Made by a program: the position numbers and the translations under genes
DNA from: Haloplanus sp. CK5-1
GTDB lineage: Archaea; Halobacteriota; Halobacteria; Halobacteriales; Haloferacaceae
Assembly (NCBI RefSeq): GCF_037201915.1
Contig: NZ_CP147505.1
Coordinates: forward strand, 3,162,001-3,226,000
Direction of reading: 5' to 3'
Length of the DNA stretch: 64,000 nucleotides
Shown here: positions 27,106 to 37,315 of the stretch, one piece after another
How positions within the stretch are numbered: the first letter of the stretch is position 1
How the letters are laid out: every line of letters starts with the position of its first letter
The notes under the pieces: model-generated
What the model was told of the DNA's origin: nothing
The model's input: only the letters and a program-made list of their open reading frames with translations
The model's database searches: none

Positions 27106-27201
27106 GACCGGGTCCAGTGCGGGCGCGAACTTAGGTCGTGTGGTCCGGCCCGGTCGCCCACACCGTCGCGCTTATCCACCCCGCTACACAACCGTTCGGC
27201 G

Positions 27202-28299
27202 ATGCGTCCCGACCCGCTCTACGCCCGGTATCCCTTCTTCGACGCGGCACGGGAGGCGGTCCAAGCGGCGGACATCTCCCCGCCGCGACTGGTCACCGAG
27301 GGCGACCCGGCCGTCGACCGCGCACGCGAACGGGTCGAACGCGCGCTCATGTCGGGCACCGTCACCTCGGAGACGCCCGAGCGCTGGAGCGACCGGGACG
27401 AACTCCTCTCGTACCCCATCGCGCGCATCCTCGTCTCGCTGGTCGACGTGCGGGCGGCCGTCGAGAAGTACGCCGAGGCCGAGGCCGCGACCGCGTTCGA
27501 GCGCCTGACCGAGGACTTCGACGCCGACGACGGCGCCGCCCTCCGGAGCGTCTCGACGCCCCGGACCGACTTGCCGACCGTACTCGAGGAGTTCGGCCTC
27601 GACGACGACGTGACGCGCCTCGACGACGACCGACCGGGCGACCGCTTCCGGGTCGACGTGACCGCATATCTGCGGTTGGCCGACCCGGACTGGGGTGCGG
27701 ACTGGCGGCTGGTCAACCGCGACCTCGCGGACGGCGAGGTGTCGCTCGACCGCTCGGAACTCCAGCGTCTCCTCCGGGAGGCGGTCCGCCGACGCGTCGC
27801 CGAGGGGCTCCCCTTCGAGGTCCGGGGCAGTACCGGTGGCGACGCCATCGCGTCGGCTCTCGACGACGACGTGACGGCGCTCCGCGAGCGACTCTCCGAG
27901 CGCGAGCGACTGCCGAGCGTCGAGGTCGTCGCGCCCGAACGGTTCCCGCCCTGTATGCGGGCGATCCTCGACGACGAGGGCGACGGCCTCCCGCCACACA
28001 CCGCCTTCGCGGTGACGGCGTTTCTCGTCTCGCTCGGCCTCGACACCGACGCGATCGCCGAGAGGTGGCCCGCCCTCGACGACGGCACGCTCTCGTACCG
28101 GGTGACGGTCCTCGACGACGGCGGCGCGAGCCAGTACCCCGTCCCCTCGTGTGCGACCATGCAGGCCTTCGGTGACTGTGTCGACCCGGACGAACGGTGT
28201 GAGACCATCGACAACCCGCTGCGGTACTACGCGGGCGCGGTCGCCGATGCCGACGCCGATGCCGACGATGACCTCTCTCGGAGCGAAGCGAGCGACTGA
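27202..28299 (+). CDS. priL: DNA primase large subunit
   Basis: A 365-residue non-catalytic primase subunit that regulates PriS and primer length. An N-terminal domain (LYARYPFFDAAREAVQ ...) is followed by the C-terminal iron-sulfur domain, whose four cysteines are visible at C251 (FPPCMRAIL), C317 (PSCATM), C326 (GDCVDP) and C333 (ERCETI). Spacing and context (HTAFAVTAFLVSLG between the first two) fit the archaeal PriL 4Fe-4S site. The acidic tail is halophile-specific. The ATG at 27202 is supported by the family N-terminus. Confidence 0.93.
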   Translation: MRPDPLYARYPFFDAAREAVQAADISPPRLVTEGDPAVDRARERVERALMSGTVTSETPERWSDRDELLSYPIARILVSLVDVRAAVEKYAEAEAATAFERLTEDFDADDGAALRSVSTPRTDLPTVLEEFGLDDDVTRLDDDRPGDRFRVDVTAYLRLADPDWGADWRLVNRDLADGEVSLDRSELQRLLREAVRRRVAEGLPFEVRGSTGGDAIASALDDDVTALRERLSERERLPSVEVVAPERFPPCMRAILDDEGDGLPPHTAFAVTAFLVSLGLDTDAIAERWPALDDGTLSYRVTVLDDGGASQYPVPSCATMQAFGDCVDPDERCETIDNPLRYYAGAVADADADADDDLSRSEASD

Positions 28300-28332
28300 C
28301 GACCGACGGCCGATCGAGACACGGGAGGGCGA

Positions 28333-28530
28333 CTAATCCGAGAGAACGAACCCGACGCCGGCCATCACGAGGACGAACAGCGCGATGCTCCCGACGAGTG
28401 CGAGCCCGCCGGTCGAGCCCATGCCGCCGTCGTTGTAGACGGTCCCGACGCCGACGACGTAGGCGACGAAAACGCCCACTGCGGCGACTGAGATGGCTAT
28501 TTTTCGGACCATCCCCTCTTCGAGTTCCAT
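28333..28530 (-). CDS. Small two-TM membrane protein
   Basis: A 65-residue protein (MELEEGMVRKI) with two hydrophobic helices, IAISVAAVGVFVAYVVGVGTVY and GLALVGSIALFVLVMAGVGFVL. No function is recognisable. The ATG at 28530 is preferred over the longer frame, whose extra residues have no membrane-protein character. Confidence 0.7.
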   Translation of the reverse strand: MELEEGMVRKIAISVAAVGVFVAYVVGVGTVYNDGGMGSTGGLALVGSIALFVLVMAGVGFVLSD

Positions 28531-28690
28531 GTTCGGGAATCCGCCGGCCACGGCAAAAGGGCTTCGATGAAACTCCGCCCCCGATACCGCCGTCTCACCC
28601 GCCGAACCCCGTCGAGACGAGGGTTTAGGTGTGTCGAGCACCAAGCGAACGTGGACGCACACTCGGACCGCCGTGCCCGTCCGCCCACCC

Positions 28691-29386
28691 ATGACGCACC
28701 CAGAACACACACCCGCGTCACTGCCGGCGACCGCCTCGAAACGAACCTTCCCGCCCGCGGGTCGATCGGGCCGCGCCCGCCGCGCCCGCGTCGAACCGAT
28801 GGTCGTCCGCCCGCTTCGCGACGGCCGGTACGCCGTCGAGACCGACGGCGAGGACGGCGGCTACGTCGTCGACCTCGACGGCGTCAGTTGCACCTGTCCC
28901 GACCACCGTCGACGCGGCGCCCGGTGTAAACACCTCCGTCGGGTGGCCCTCGAAGTGACCGAACGCCTCGTGCCACCACCCGAGGAGCGGACCGCCGTCT
29001 GTGCGGTCTGTGGCGGGCGGACGTTCGTCCCCCTCGCGTTTCGCGGGCCGGCACTCTGTGCCCACCACGACCACGACCTCGGAGCCCTCGTCGCCGACCG
29101 CGAGACCGGCGACCGCCTCGTCGTCGTCGGCGCGGCGGGTGACCGCGCCGACCGCGCCGAGACCGACGACGGCCGACTCGTCGCCGACTACCCGTCGAAC
29201 GCCGCGTACGGCGCACACGAACCCGTCTTTCGGGTCGTCTACCTCGACTCGCTGCGCCGGGACGCCCCGGTTCGGCAGTACGCCTTCCCGGCCTCGCGAC
29301 TGCGGCCGCTCCGCTCCGGCGAGGGTGGGGGCGACGCCGATCCCTCGCCCGCCGCCGACGGGACGGCGCCGCCGACGACCGCCTAG
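28691..29386 (+). CDS. SWIM zinc-finger protein
   Basis: A 231-residue protein with a SWIM motif CxCx(n)CxH at C67, C69, C79 and H81 ([15 protein letters not shown]). A second Cys cluster, CAVCGG with a downstream CAHHDH, could bind another zinc. SWIM domains bind DNA or proteins and occur in recombination-related complexes. The neighbour Hjc resolvase is convergent with overlapping stop codons. A GTG at 28631 is an alternative start, but the ATG at 28691 leaves a cleaner N-terminus. Confidence 0.82.
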   Translation: MTHPEHTPASLPATASKRTFPPAGRSGRARRARVEPMVVRPLRDGRYAVETDGEDGGYVVDLDGVSCTCPDHRRRGARCKHLRRVALEVTERLVPPPEERTAVCAVCGGRTFVPLAFRGPALCAHHDHDLGALVADRETGDRLVVVGAAGDRADRAETDDGRLVADYPSNAAYGAHEPVFRVVYLDSLRRDAPVRQYAFPASRLRPLRSGEGGGDADPSPAADGTAPPTTA

Positions 29387-29805
29387 TGCTCGTCGAGGCT
29401 CGCCTGTGTCGAGTGGCCGACGAGTTCGTCGAAGTCCGTCCCCTCCGCCAGCGCCGTCTCCTTTTTCACCCGGTAGTTGCCCCCGTCGGTCGTGTAACAG
29501 TCGCCGGGGTGGAAGAAGTACCAGTCCTCGCGGTCGAAGCGGACGGCGATCCGGGCGTTCGCGCCGAAGTTGCGGGCGAAGTAGATCAGCGACTCGACCT
29601 CCTCGCCGGTGAGGTAGATCGGATCGCCGGCGCTGGATTTCGCCTCGATGGCGTAGAAGGTGTCGCCGTTCCCGGCGAGGACGTCGGGGAGGTCGCGGTC
29701 GGTCGCACTACCGCTCGCCGGCGCGCGCATGACGGCGAAGCCCGCGGCGTCGAGTTCGTTGACGAGTTCGCGCTCCCGGCGGTCCCCCTTGCGGTTCGCG
29801 GCCAT
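29383..29805 (-). CDS. hjc: Holliday junction resolvase Hjc
   Basis: A 140-residue archaeal resolvase cutting four-way DNA junctions. The nuclease core is complete: E13 (RERELVNEL), D41 (RDLPDVLAG), and the E-x-K motif E54, K56 (YAIEAKSS). The stretch [11 protein letters not shown] is the family fingerprint. The ATG at 29805 gives the usual length; the longer frame upstream is shadow sequence over the divergent kinase gene. Confidence 0.95.
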   Translation of the reverse strand: MAANRKGDRRERELVNELDAAGFAVMRAPASGSATDRDLPDVLAGNGDTFYAIEAKSSAGDPIYLTGEEVESLIYFARNFGANARIAVRFDREDWYFFHPGDCYTTDGGNYRVKKETALAEGTDFDELVGHSTQASLDEH

Positions 29806-29911
29806 GCCACCGACTCGGCGGCGACGGCTCTTAAGTTGCCGGCCGTGGGGAGTCGGCCCGCCCCGACGCCCAACAAGTTTAACCGCCGAGCCTCGGACCC
29901 GACCCGTTGCC

Positions 29912-31456
29912 GTGTTCCCTGCATCGACGCGTCGACTCCGTGGTGGTGGCTTGGTCGTCGCGGCCGTCGGATTCCTGTTGACCAGATACACCGTTCTCGA
30001 ATCGCTCCGTCCGGACGCGTCGCTGGTCGTGTTCGTCCTGAGCGATATGCCGGTTCTCGTCGCCGGACTCGGCCTCACCGCGTTCGGCGTCGGTCTCGCG
30101 ATGAGTTCCCGCGACCCGGAGGAAACGCTCGTCGTCGCGACGTGGTGTCTGCTCGGCACCGCCGCGATGGGTGCGGTGGTCGGCCTGACGTACGCGACGG
30201 TGTGGCCGGTCGCGCTCTCGACGGCCGAATCGCGGCTGATCACAAACGCCCTCGTCGGCGGTGCGGTCGGTGGGACGTTCACCGGTATCCGGTCGGCCGG
30301 CACCCGACGGCATCGCCGGGACCTCTCCAGACAGACCAACCGCCTTACCGTTCTCAACCGCCTGCTTCGCCACGAGGTGTTGAACAAGGCGAACGTCATC
30401 GAGGGGTACGCGTCCATCGGGGCCGAGGCCGACGACGAGGGGACGTCGACCGACCGGTGGGACACCATCCGCCGACACGCCGACGCCATCGACGACACCA
30501 TCGACGTGGTCGGCCTGCTGACCGAGTCGAGGGAGTCACACCCGGTCGAGCTCCGCCCGCACGTCGAGACCGCCGTCGACGCCGTCCGGACCGAGCACCC
30601 CTCTGCGGTCATCGACGTCGACGACCTCCCGGACGGGACGGTTCGGGGGACCGACCACCTCCATCTTTTGTTCGAACACCTGATCGAGAACGCCGTCGTC
30701 CACAACGACCGGTCGACCCCGGAGGTTCGGGTGACCGCAGAGACGGACGGCCCGACCGACAGCGTCCGCGTTCGCATCTTCGACGACGGTCCGGGCCTCC
30801 CCGCCAAACAGCAACGCGTCGTCGTCGACCGGATGACCCCCGAACACGACGACCCCAGTTCGGGGTTCGGTCTCACGCTCGTCCGACTCGTGCTCGACGA
30901 CATCGAGGCGGATATCGACGTCGAGACGCCAGTCGCCGACGGCCGCGGGACCGAACTGACCCTCGAGTTCCGCGATCCGGCGGCCTCCGACGGCCGGCTC
31001 GGCGTCGCACCGGCCCACCTCAAACGCGGCGCCGCCGCCGGTCTGATCGCGGGTGTCGCCATGGGGCTCCCGACGCAGTTCGTCACCGGGAGGATGGACG
31101 TCATCGGGGCGCTGTACGGCGTCGACAACGTCCCAGTCGGCTGGATCACCCACCAGTATCACAGCGTCTTCTTCGCGCTGTTGTTCGTCGTCGCGACCGT
31201 GACGTGGCTGCGTGACGACGACTGGTGGACGACGACGCTTCTCGGGGGTGGGTACGGCGTCTTCCTCTGGTTCGTCGCCGCCGGCGTCGTGATGCCCCTG
31301 TGGCTCCGGGCGGTCGGCGTTCCGGCACCGGTCCCGAACCTGAACGTTCCCTCCCTCGCCACACATGTCCTCTGGGGAGTCGTCCTCGGCGGCGTCTACG
31401 GGTGGCTCCGCCGGCGGTGGCGACGGCGGGTGCGCGACGGCGGCGTGGCCGCGTGA
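29912..31456 (+). CDS. Histidine kinase with N-terminal TM sensor and C-terminal membrane domain
   Basis: A 514-residue kinase. Residues ~10-135 form about four TM helices, followed by an H-box ([20 protein letters not shown]), N box ([12 protein letters not shown]), G1 ([11 protein letters not shown]) and G2 ([12 protein letters not shown]). Unusually, the HATPase ends near residue 358 and is followed by a further ~150 residues with about four TM helices ([18 protein letters not shown] to [13 protein letters not shown]). The GTG at 29912 is chosen because a TTTAA box at 29878-29882 lies about 30 nt upstream. The C-terminal part resembles small haloarchaeal membrane proteins, so a gene fusion is inferred. 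Confidence 0.85.
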   Translation: MFPASTRRLRGGGLVVAAVGFLLTRYTVLESLRPDASLVVFVLSDMPVLVAGLGLTAFGVGLAMSSRDPEETLVVATWCLLGTAAMGAVVGLTYATVWPVALSTAESRLITNALVGGAVGGTFTGIRSAGTRRHRRDLSRQTNRLTVLNRLLRHEVLNKANVIEGYASIGAEADDEGTSTDRWDTIRRHADAIDDTIDVVGLLTESRESHPVELRPHVETAVDAVRTEHPSAVIDVDDLPDGTVRGTDHLHLLFEHLIENAVVHNDRSTPEVRVTAETDGPTDSVRVRIFDDGPGLPAKQQRVVVDRMTPEHDDPSSGFGLTLVRLVLDDIEADIDVETPVADGRGTELTLEFRDPAASDGRLGVAPAHLKRGAAAGLIAGVAMGLPTQFVTGRMDVIGALYGVDNVPVGWITHQYHSVFFALLFVVATVTWLRDDDWWTTTLLGGGYGVFLWFVAAGVVMPLWLRAVGVPAPVPNLNVPSLATHVLWGVVLGGVYGWLRRRWRRRVRDGGVAA

Positions 31457-31466
31457 GCGACGCCCG

Positions 31467-32744
31467 TCAGGTCCCGTGGTCCCACGAGTCCATGTACTCG
31501 CGTTGCTCGTCGCTCAGGCCGTCGATGGCGATGCCCTCGGCGTCGAGTTTTACCTCCGCCACCTCGCGGTCCAGTCGGTCCGGCACGTCGTGGACGCCGG
31601 CGTCGTAGGCGTCGGGGTTGGCGGCGAGTTCGCGGACACAGACCGCCTGAACGCCGAAGCTCTGGTCCATCACCTCGACGGGGTGGCCCATCGACAGCGG
31701 GCCAGCGAGGTTGACCAGTCGCCCCTCCGCGAGCACGTTCACGCGGCGACCGTCCGGGAGTTCGTACTCCTCGACGCCGTCCCGGACCTCGCGGCGGGAG
31801 ACGGCCATCCCCTCGAGTTGGTCGAGGTTGATCTCCACGTCGAAGTGGCCGGCGTTCGCCAAGAGGACGCCGTCGTCCATCCGCTCGAAGTCCTCGCGGG
31901 TGATCACGTCTCGGTTGCCCGTCGTCGTCACGAACACGTCGCCCTCGCTCGCGGCGTCGACCATGGGCATCACGTCGTGACCCTCCATGTGGGCCTCGAG
32001 CGCCCGCCTGGGGTCGACCTCCGTGACGATCACGTCGGCGTTCATGCCCGCGGCCTTCTTCGCGACGCCGCGGCCACAGTAGCCGTAGCCCGCGACGACG
32101 ACCGTCTTGCCCGCGATGGCGAGGTTGGTCGTCATCGCGATGTTGGTGAGTGCGGACTCGCCGGTGCCGTGGACGTTGTCGAACAGCGTCTTCATCGGCG
32201 TGTCGTTGACGGCGAACATCGGGTACTCCAGCGCGCCGTCGTCGGCCATCGACCGCAGGCGGTGGACGCCCGTCGTCGTCTCCTCACAGCCACCCTTGAG
32301 TTGGGGGATCAGGTCGGGGTGTTCGTCGTGGATGTGGGTCACCATGTCCGCCCCGTCGTCGACGGTGATGGTGGGGTCGACGCCGACGACTGCCTCGATG
32401 GCGTCGTAGTACTCGTCGGTGTCGACGCCGTGGGCGGCGTAGGAGGTGACGCCGTCGACGGCGTGGAGCGCCGCGCTCACGTCGTCCTGCGTCGAGAGGG
32501 GGTTACAGCCGGTGATAGCGACGTCCGCGCCGCCGACAGCGAGGAGTTCGACCAGGACGGCGGTTTTGGCCTCGACGTGCATCGCCATCGCGATCCGCTC
32601 GCCGGCCAGCGGTTCGTCGGCCGCGAAGTCCTCCCGGAGTTCGGCGAGGATGGGCATGTGGGCCTCCGCCCAGTCCATCTTCCGACGTCCCTCGGCGCGT
32701 GCGGCCGCGGGGTCGTCGAGACGCTCGTCTATCGTGCGTGTCAT
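31467..32744 (-). CDS. ahcY: Adenosylhomocysteinase (SAH hydrolase)
   Basis: A 425-residue NAD-dependent enzyme splitting S-adenosylhomocysteine into adenosine and homocysteine, which removes product inhibition of SAM methylases. The NAD loop GYGYCGRGVAKKAAGM is visible, along with the substrate motifs TGCNPLSTQDDV and HGVDTDEYY. The length and C-terminal layout match the archaeal form. The next upstream gene on this strand encodes a deaminase that acts on the same metabolite, so this is a SAH-recycling pair. Confidence 0.96.
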   Translation of the reverse strand: MTRTIDERLDDPAAARAEGRRKMDWAEAHMPILAELREDFAADEPLAGERIAMAMHVEAKTAVLVELLAVGGADVAITGCNPLSTQDDVSAALHAVDGVTSYAAHGVDTDEYYDAIEAVVGVDPTITVDDGADMVTHIHDEHPDLIPQLKGGCEETTTGVHRLRSMADDGALEYPMFAVNDTPMKTLFDNVHGTGESALTNIAMTTNLAIAGKTVVVAGYGYCGRGVAKKAAGMNADVIVTEVDPRRALEAHMEGHDVMPMVDAASEGDVFVTTTGNRDVITREDFERMDDGVLLANAGHFDVEINLDQLEGMAVSRREVRDGVEEYELPDGRRVNVLAEGRLVNLAGPLSMGHPVEVMDQSFGVQAVCVRELAANPDAYDAGVHDVPDRLDREVAEVKLDAEGIAIDGLSDEQREYMDSWDHGT

Positions 32745-32866
32745 ACCCCCCGTAGCGGGAGGCGGGGCAAAACGCTACCGTCTCGAACGCCCGAGCGCGC
32801 CCGCCGCGTCAGGGGTGGGCGCGCTCGACGGGTTCGAGACCGCTGGTCGGTTCCGGACCACCCGTC

Positions 32867-34159
32867 TCAGACGTCCGCCCGCGCCAGCAACCCGTCGGCA
32901 CGCTCCTCGGCCCGCGCCAACACTCGATCCTCGTCCAGCGTCAGCACCTCGCGGTCCCGCATGAGCACGTCGCCGTCACAGACGGTGTGTCGCACGTCGG
33001 ATCCGCGGGCGGCGTAGGCGAGGTGGCTCACGGGGTCGTGATCGGGGGTCAGGTGTGGTGCGTCCAAGTCGACGACCGCGAGGTCCGCGGCCGCGCCGGG
33101 TTCGATCCGTCCGGCGTCGATCCCCAACACGTCGGCACCGCCGGCGGTCGCCATCCGGACCGCGTCGGGGGCTGCGACCGCACTCGCGTCGCCCGCGGCG
33201 AGTTTCCCGAGCATGGCCGCGTCCCGCATCTCGTCGAAGGGGTCGAGGTCGTTGTTCGAGGCCGCGCCGTCGGTGCCCAAGCCGACCGTAACGCCGGCGT
33301 CGAGCAGGCGCTGGATCGGGGCCATCCCCGACGCGAGTTTCATGTTCGAGGCCGGACAGTGGACGACGCCCGTGCCCGTCTCGGCGAGGAGGTCGATCTC
33401 CGCCTCGTCGAGGTGGACGCCGTGAGCGAGGAAATCCGCCTCGTCACAGAGACCCAACTCGCGTGCCCACTCCAGCGGGCGCTTCCCCCACTCCTCGACG
33501 ACCGGGTCGACCTCGTCGACCGTCTCGTTGGCGTGGTAGTGGACGGGGACGCCGGCGTCGCTCGCCCGCTCCGCCGCCAGCTCCAGCAGGTCGGGCGTGA
33601 CGGTGGTGAGGCTGTGGGGCATCACCGCCGTCGAGACCCGACCGTCCGCGCTCCCGTCGAGTTCGCGGGCCATCGCGACGCTCTCCTCGATGTCCGCGCG
33701 GGCCGCCTCGTCGTCCTTGCCCGCCGAGATGGCGCCGTGGCCGAGGACGGCACGGATCCCCGCCCGTTCGACCACCTCGGCGGTGCGGTCGATCTCGAAG
33801 TACATGTCCGCGAAGGCGGTCGTCCCCGACCTGATCATCTCGAGGACGCCGAGCGCAGCGCCGGCCTCGATGTCCGCCGGTTCGAGCGCCGCCTCGACGG
33901 GCCAGATGTCCTCCCGGAGCCACCGATCGAGGGGTTTGTCGTCGGCGTGGCCCCGCAGGAGCGTCATCGCGACGTGGGTGTGGGCGTTCACCAGCCCCGG
34001 CATCACCAGGCTCCCCTCGGCGTCGAGGTCGTCGTCGCCGCCGAGGTCCGGACCGATCTCGACGATTTCGCCCGCGTCGCGGTCCACCAGTACGTCCGCG
34101 TCGACGACGGTCATGTCCGGGCGCAGGACGCGACCGTCGCGGATCGAGAGCGTCGCCAT
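32867..34159 (-). CDS. mtaD: 5-methylthioadenosine / S-adenosylhomocysteine deaminase
   Basis: A 430-residue amidohydrolase deaminating MTA, SAH or 5'-deoxyadenosine to the inosine form. Metal ligands are seen in VNAHTHVAMTLLRG, in HYHANET, and in the GLGTDGAASNNDLD segment (Asp). Other family residues occur in HGVHLDEAEI and HCPASNMKLASG. It sits upstream of ahcY with a gap of about 120 bp. The ATG at 34159 (MATLSIRDGRV) is used; MGDMATL at 34168 is possible. Confidence 0.93.
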   Translation of the reverse strand: MATLSIRDGRVLRPDMTVVDADVLVDRDAGEIVEIGPDLGGDDDLDAEGSLVMPGLVNAHTHVAMTLLRGHADDKPLDRWLREDIWPVEAALEPADIEAGAALGVLEMIRSGTTAFADMYFEIDRTAEVVERAGIRAVLGHGAISAGKDDEAARADIEESVAMARELDGSADGRVSTAVMPHSLTTVTPDLLELAAERASDAGVPVHYHANETVDEVDPVVEEWGKRPLEWARELGLCDEADFLAHGVHLDEAEIDLLAETGTGVVHCPASNMKLASGMAPIQRLLDAGVTVGLGTDGAASNNDLDPFDEMRDAAMLGKLAAGDASAVAAPDAVRMATAGGADVLGIDAGRIEPGAAADLAVVDLDAPHLTPDHDPVSHLAYAARGSDVRHTVCDGDVLMRDREVLTLDEDRVLARAEERADGLLARADV

Positions 34160-34241
34160 GTCTCCCACTCGCTCCCCGACACGTTAAGCGCCGGGGATCG
34201 GCGGAAAGACATTTGCCGATCGCCCCGGAAGCGTGTCGGGA

Positions 34242-34904
34242 ATGCCCTCCCCGACGCGCAGACGTGCCCTCCACGGCGTAGCGGCGGCCCTCGTGGGCGG
34301 CGCGCTCGCCGGCTGTTCCGGCGAGTCGTCGTCGACGTCGACTCACCCGGCCAACGCCACGGCCACCGGCAACGTCGCCTTCGATCCCGAGTCGTACAGC
34401 CTCCGCAACGCCGGTCACGGGCCGATCCTCTGGTCCGACGAGCGGCCGACGACCGAGCCTGGGACGGACGACGGCGAGGGACAGAGACGCCCCTGGGATC
34501 ACCACCTGTTCGTCGCCGACGCCGACGACGCGGCCGCCGTCTCCGTCGCCGACGTTGAGGGGGCCGACGGGGCCCGCGAGTTCCTCGACTCGACCGACTA
34601 CGACGCCGCGACGGTGTACGTCGAACGGGTCGGCATCGGCGAGTGTTACGCACAGGACCTCTGTCGCGTCCGCTGGTCGGCGACGGGGGTAGACACCGAC
34701 TACGCCCGCTACTACCGCGACGCCGACGTGGCCTGCGAGACGGACGCACGAGACGTCTTGGTGACGCTGATCCGCATCCCCGAAGCCTTCGACCCGAGCG
34801 ACGTGAACAGCTACGGATCGAGTCGCGGCTCGGGCACCTGTGAGCGGAGCAACGAACACTTCCGACGCCGGCGAAACGAGACCGCCGACGGTGACTCTCG
34901 ATGA
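34242..34904 (+). CDS. Tat-exported lipoprotein of unknown function
   Basis: A 220-residue secreted protein. The N-terminus has a twin-arginine TRRRALHG followed by a hydrophobic stretch and lipobox LAGC (Cys about residue 25), so it should be exported folded and lipid-anchored. The mature part contains a Cys pair (ECYAQDLC) and a C-terminal Arg-rich tail. No domain is recognised. Its stop overlaps the start of the next lipoprotein gene (ATGA). Confidence 0.78.
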   Translation: MPSPTRRRALHGVAAALVGGALAGCSGESSSTSTHPANATATGNVAFDPESYSLRNAGHGPILWSDERPTTEPGTDDGEGQRRPWDHHLFVADADDAAAVSVADVEGADGAREFLDSTDYDAATVYVERVGIGECYAQDLCRVRWSATGVDTDYARYYRDADVACETDARDVLVTLIRIPEAFDPSDVNSYGSSRGSGTCERSNEHFRRRRNETADGDSR

Positions 34905-36220
34905 CCCGTCTCACTCGCCGCGGTGCGCTCGCCGCTCTCGCCACTCTCGCCGGCTGTGGGGGCGCGAACCCGCTGTCGTCGTCGGACACGACCGAACTCG
35001 ACGCCGCGGCGCTCCGCGCCGCCGTGGCCGACTCGCCACCCTCGGTCCCCGACCGGCTTCCCGTGGGCGTCGGCTCCGAACACCTCCAAGCGAGCGAGCG
35101 GCGTGCTCGGACGCTTCTCGACGCCGTGCCGGCCGACCTCGGTCCCGACGAGATTCCCAACGGGGCGATCCGAGAGGAGGTCCGGCGCGTCCGCGAGGGG
35201 GCGGCCGAGCGTGTCGTACGGGCGACCGAGGCGGCGTCGCCGTTCGAGCGGCTGTCGGCGCTCGCCGGCGCTCGGGCCGACGCCCGGTTCGCCGCCGCCG
35301 CGTGGCGCGCCATCGACGCGGGGCTGACACACGAGGACGTCGCCGACGAGGCGACGGCCGTCCGCGAGGACCGGCGGGCGCTGTGGGAGCGGTGGTCGTA
35401 CGTCGGCGGCGACCCAGTCGACGCGGCGCTGGTTCACGCCGCCATCGAGGACCGCCTCGACACCGCCGACCGCATCGCCAACCTCGGGCGGTCGCGCCAC
35501 TATCGCGCCGGCAATCCACTCGCCGTCGGTGAAGCCGCCGAGGACCTCGAAGACGCCCGCGTCGCCGTCGACGACGCCGCCCACATCTACGACCGACAGA
35601 CGACCGCGGTCGACGATCCGACCGACCTCCGGCCGCGACTGCTAGCCGCCGCCGAGTCGCTCCGCGAGGCGTTCGACGCCGAGCGCTCGGCTCTCGACCT
35701 CGTGGAGCCGGACGCGGACGCCCCCCGACCGTGGGAACCCGAGGGGGTCGACCTCTCGAGAACGCCGGTCGGAGGGGCGCTGGAGGGACTCTACCGGTCG
35801 ATCCGTCCCGGGGCGCCACGGGATCCACCCGACGGGCAAACCGTCGCTCGGTCGCTGTTGCACCGCCACGAGTCGTTCGCCTCGCTGTGGGCGTTCGAGT
35901 CGCTCCGCGCCCGGGTAGCCGACGACAGTGGCGAGGCGTTCGCCGTCGACTCCGCGGACGACGTGGCGACGATCCGGGCCGACGCGGTCGCGGCGCTCCG
36001 CGCGGCCGACGCGGAACCGCGGGTGCCCGCGCTGACGCGGGCGGCGCTCGTCGACCTGACGCGGCAGGTTGCGTGGGTCGACGGCGACATCGCCGACCGC
36101 GACCGTGACGTCCCGGTTCGGGCCCTCCACCACGAGGTGTCGACCTACCTCGTCGTCGGCGCTCGGGCCCGAGAGGTTCCGCGGGCGAGCGAACGGGTCG
36201 CCGAGGCGTTGCGGTCGTAA
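34901..36220 (+). CDS. Tat-exported helical lipoprotein of unknown function
   Basis: A 439-residue protein with a short Tat signal (LTRRGALAALATLAGC) and lipidated Cys near residue 19. The mature part is almost entirely Ala/Arg/Glu-rich helix with no recognisable domain. The 4-nt overlap with the upstream lipoprotein gene suggests that the two products are made in fixed ratio and may work together at the cell surface. Confidence 0.75.
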   Translation: MTRLTRRGALAALATLAGCGGANPLSSSDTTELDAAALRAAVADSPPSVPDRLPVGVGSEHLQASERRARTLLDAVPADLGPDEIPNGAIREEVRRVREGAAERVVRATEAASPFERLSALAGARADARFAAAAWRAIDAGLTHEDVADEATAVREDRRALWERWSYVGGDPVDAALVHAAIEDRLDTADRIANLGRSRHYRAGNPLAVGEAAEDLEDARVAVDDAAHIYDRQTTAVDDPTDLRPRLLAAAESLREAFDAERSALDLVEPDADAPRPWEPEGVDLSRTPVGGALEGLYRSIRPGAPRDPPDGQTVARSLLHRHESFASLWAFESLRARVADDSGEAFAVDSADDVATIRADAVAALRAADAEPRVPALTRAALVDLTRQVAWVDGDIADRDRDVPVRALHHEVSTYLVVGARAREVPRASERVAEALRS

Positions 36221-36242
36221 GGGGATTCGGTCGATTCGAGGG

Positions 36243-36420
36243 CTCGCGGGCCGCGGACCCGTTCGATTCGAGGTCACAGTTCCCTGCGGTCGCGCTCTCC
36301 CGCCCCTGCTCCGCGGTTCGTCCCTCACCGCTCCGCGTCGAGGGCTCGGTCCCTGCGCCCTCGCCGTTCTCGCGGGCCGCCGGCCCGCTCGATCCGAGGT
36401 CGCGGTTCCTTGCGGTCACG
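36243..36420. repeat. Two diverged ~52-bp direct repeats
   Basis: Copies at 36243-36294 and 36369-36420 share CTCGCGGGCCGC at the 5' end and GGTTCC/AGTTCC...TGCGGTC at the 3' end, with about 80% identity by eye. They fill the GC-rich gap between the lipoprotein gene and hisG. No gene is seen here. Confidence 0.6.
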
Positions 36421-36469
36421 CGACCTCGCCCCCGAAAAACAGTTCCCCCCTGCCCTCGACAGTCCGACA

Positions 36470-37315
36470 ATGCGCATCGCCGTCCCCAACAAGGGCCGCC
36501 TGCACGATCCGTCGATCGACCTGCTCGAACGCGCCGGCCTCCACCTCGAAGGCGGCGCGGACCGGAAACTCTACGCCGACACGGTCGACCCGGACGTGAC
36601 CGTGCTCTTCGCCCGTGCCGCCGACATCCCGGAGTACGTCGCCGACGGTGCGGCCGCGGTCGGCATCACCGGACTGGATCAGGTCCACGAGTCGGGCCAC
36701 GACCTGGTCGAACTGCTGGATCTGGAGTTCGGCCGGTGTCGCCTCGTCGTCGCCGCGCCCGAGGACGGCGCTATCGCGTCGGTCGACGACCTCGATGGCG
36801 GCACCGTCGCCACCGAGTTCCCGCGGATCACCCGCGACTTCTTCGCCGATCGGGGCGTCGACGCCGACGTGGTCGAGGTGACGGGGGCGACCGAACTCAC
36901 GCCACACGTCGACATGGCCGACGCCATCGTCGACATCACGTCGACGGGGACGACGCTGCGGGTGAACCGCCTGACCGAAATCGCGGAGGTGTTGTCGAGT
37001 TCCGTCCGCCTGTTCGCCCACCCCGACGCCGTCGACGGCGAGAAGGTCCAGCAACTGGTGACGGCCTTCGAGTCGGTTCTCGCGGCCGAGGACAGGCGAT
37101 ACGTGATGTTGAACGTCCCCGAGGACCGCCTCGACGACGTGCGCGACGTGTTGCCGGGGATGGGCGGTCCGACCGTGATGGACGTGGCGGGCACCGACGA
37201 CGTTGCCGTCCACGCCGTCGTCGAGGAGCGGTCGGTCTTCGGCGTCATCAACGACCTCAAGGCGATGGGGGCGAGCGACGTTCTGGTCACCGAAATCGAG
37301 CGGCTGGTGGAGTGA
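36470..37315 (+). CDS. hisG: ATP phosphoribosyltransferase, long form
   Basis: A 281-residue first enzyme of histidine biosynthesis, joining PRPP and ATP. The N-terminus [15 protein letters not shown] and the PRPP loop [13 protein letters not shown] are diagnostic. The length shows the long (HisGL) form with a C-terminal ACT-like regulatory domain (about 205-281) that mediates histidine feedback inhibition and hexamerisation. No other his genes are adjacent. Confidence 0.95.
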   Translation: MRIAVPNKGRLHDPSIDLLERAGLHLEGGADRKLYADTVDPDVTVLFARAADIPEYVADGAAAVGITGLDQVHESGHDLVELLDLEFGRCRLVVAAPEDGAIASVDDLDGGTVATEFPRITRDFFADRGVDADVVEVTGATELTPHVDMADAIVDITSTGTTLRVNRLTEIAEVLSSSVRLFAHPDAVDGEKVQQLVTAFESVLAAEDRRYVMLNVPEDRLDDVRDVLPGMGGPTVMDVAGTDDVAVHAVVEERSVFGVINDLKAMGASDVLVTEIERLVE

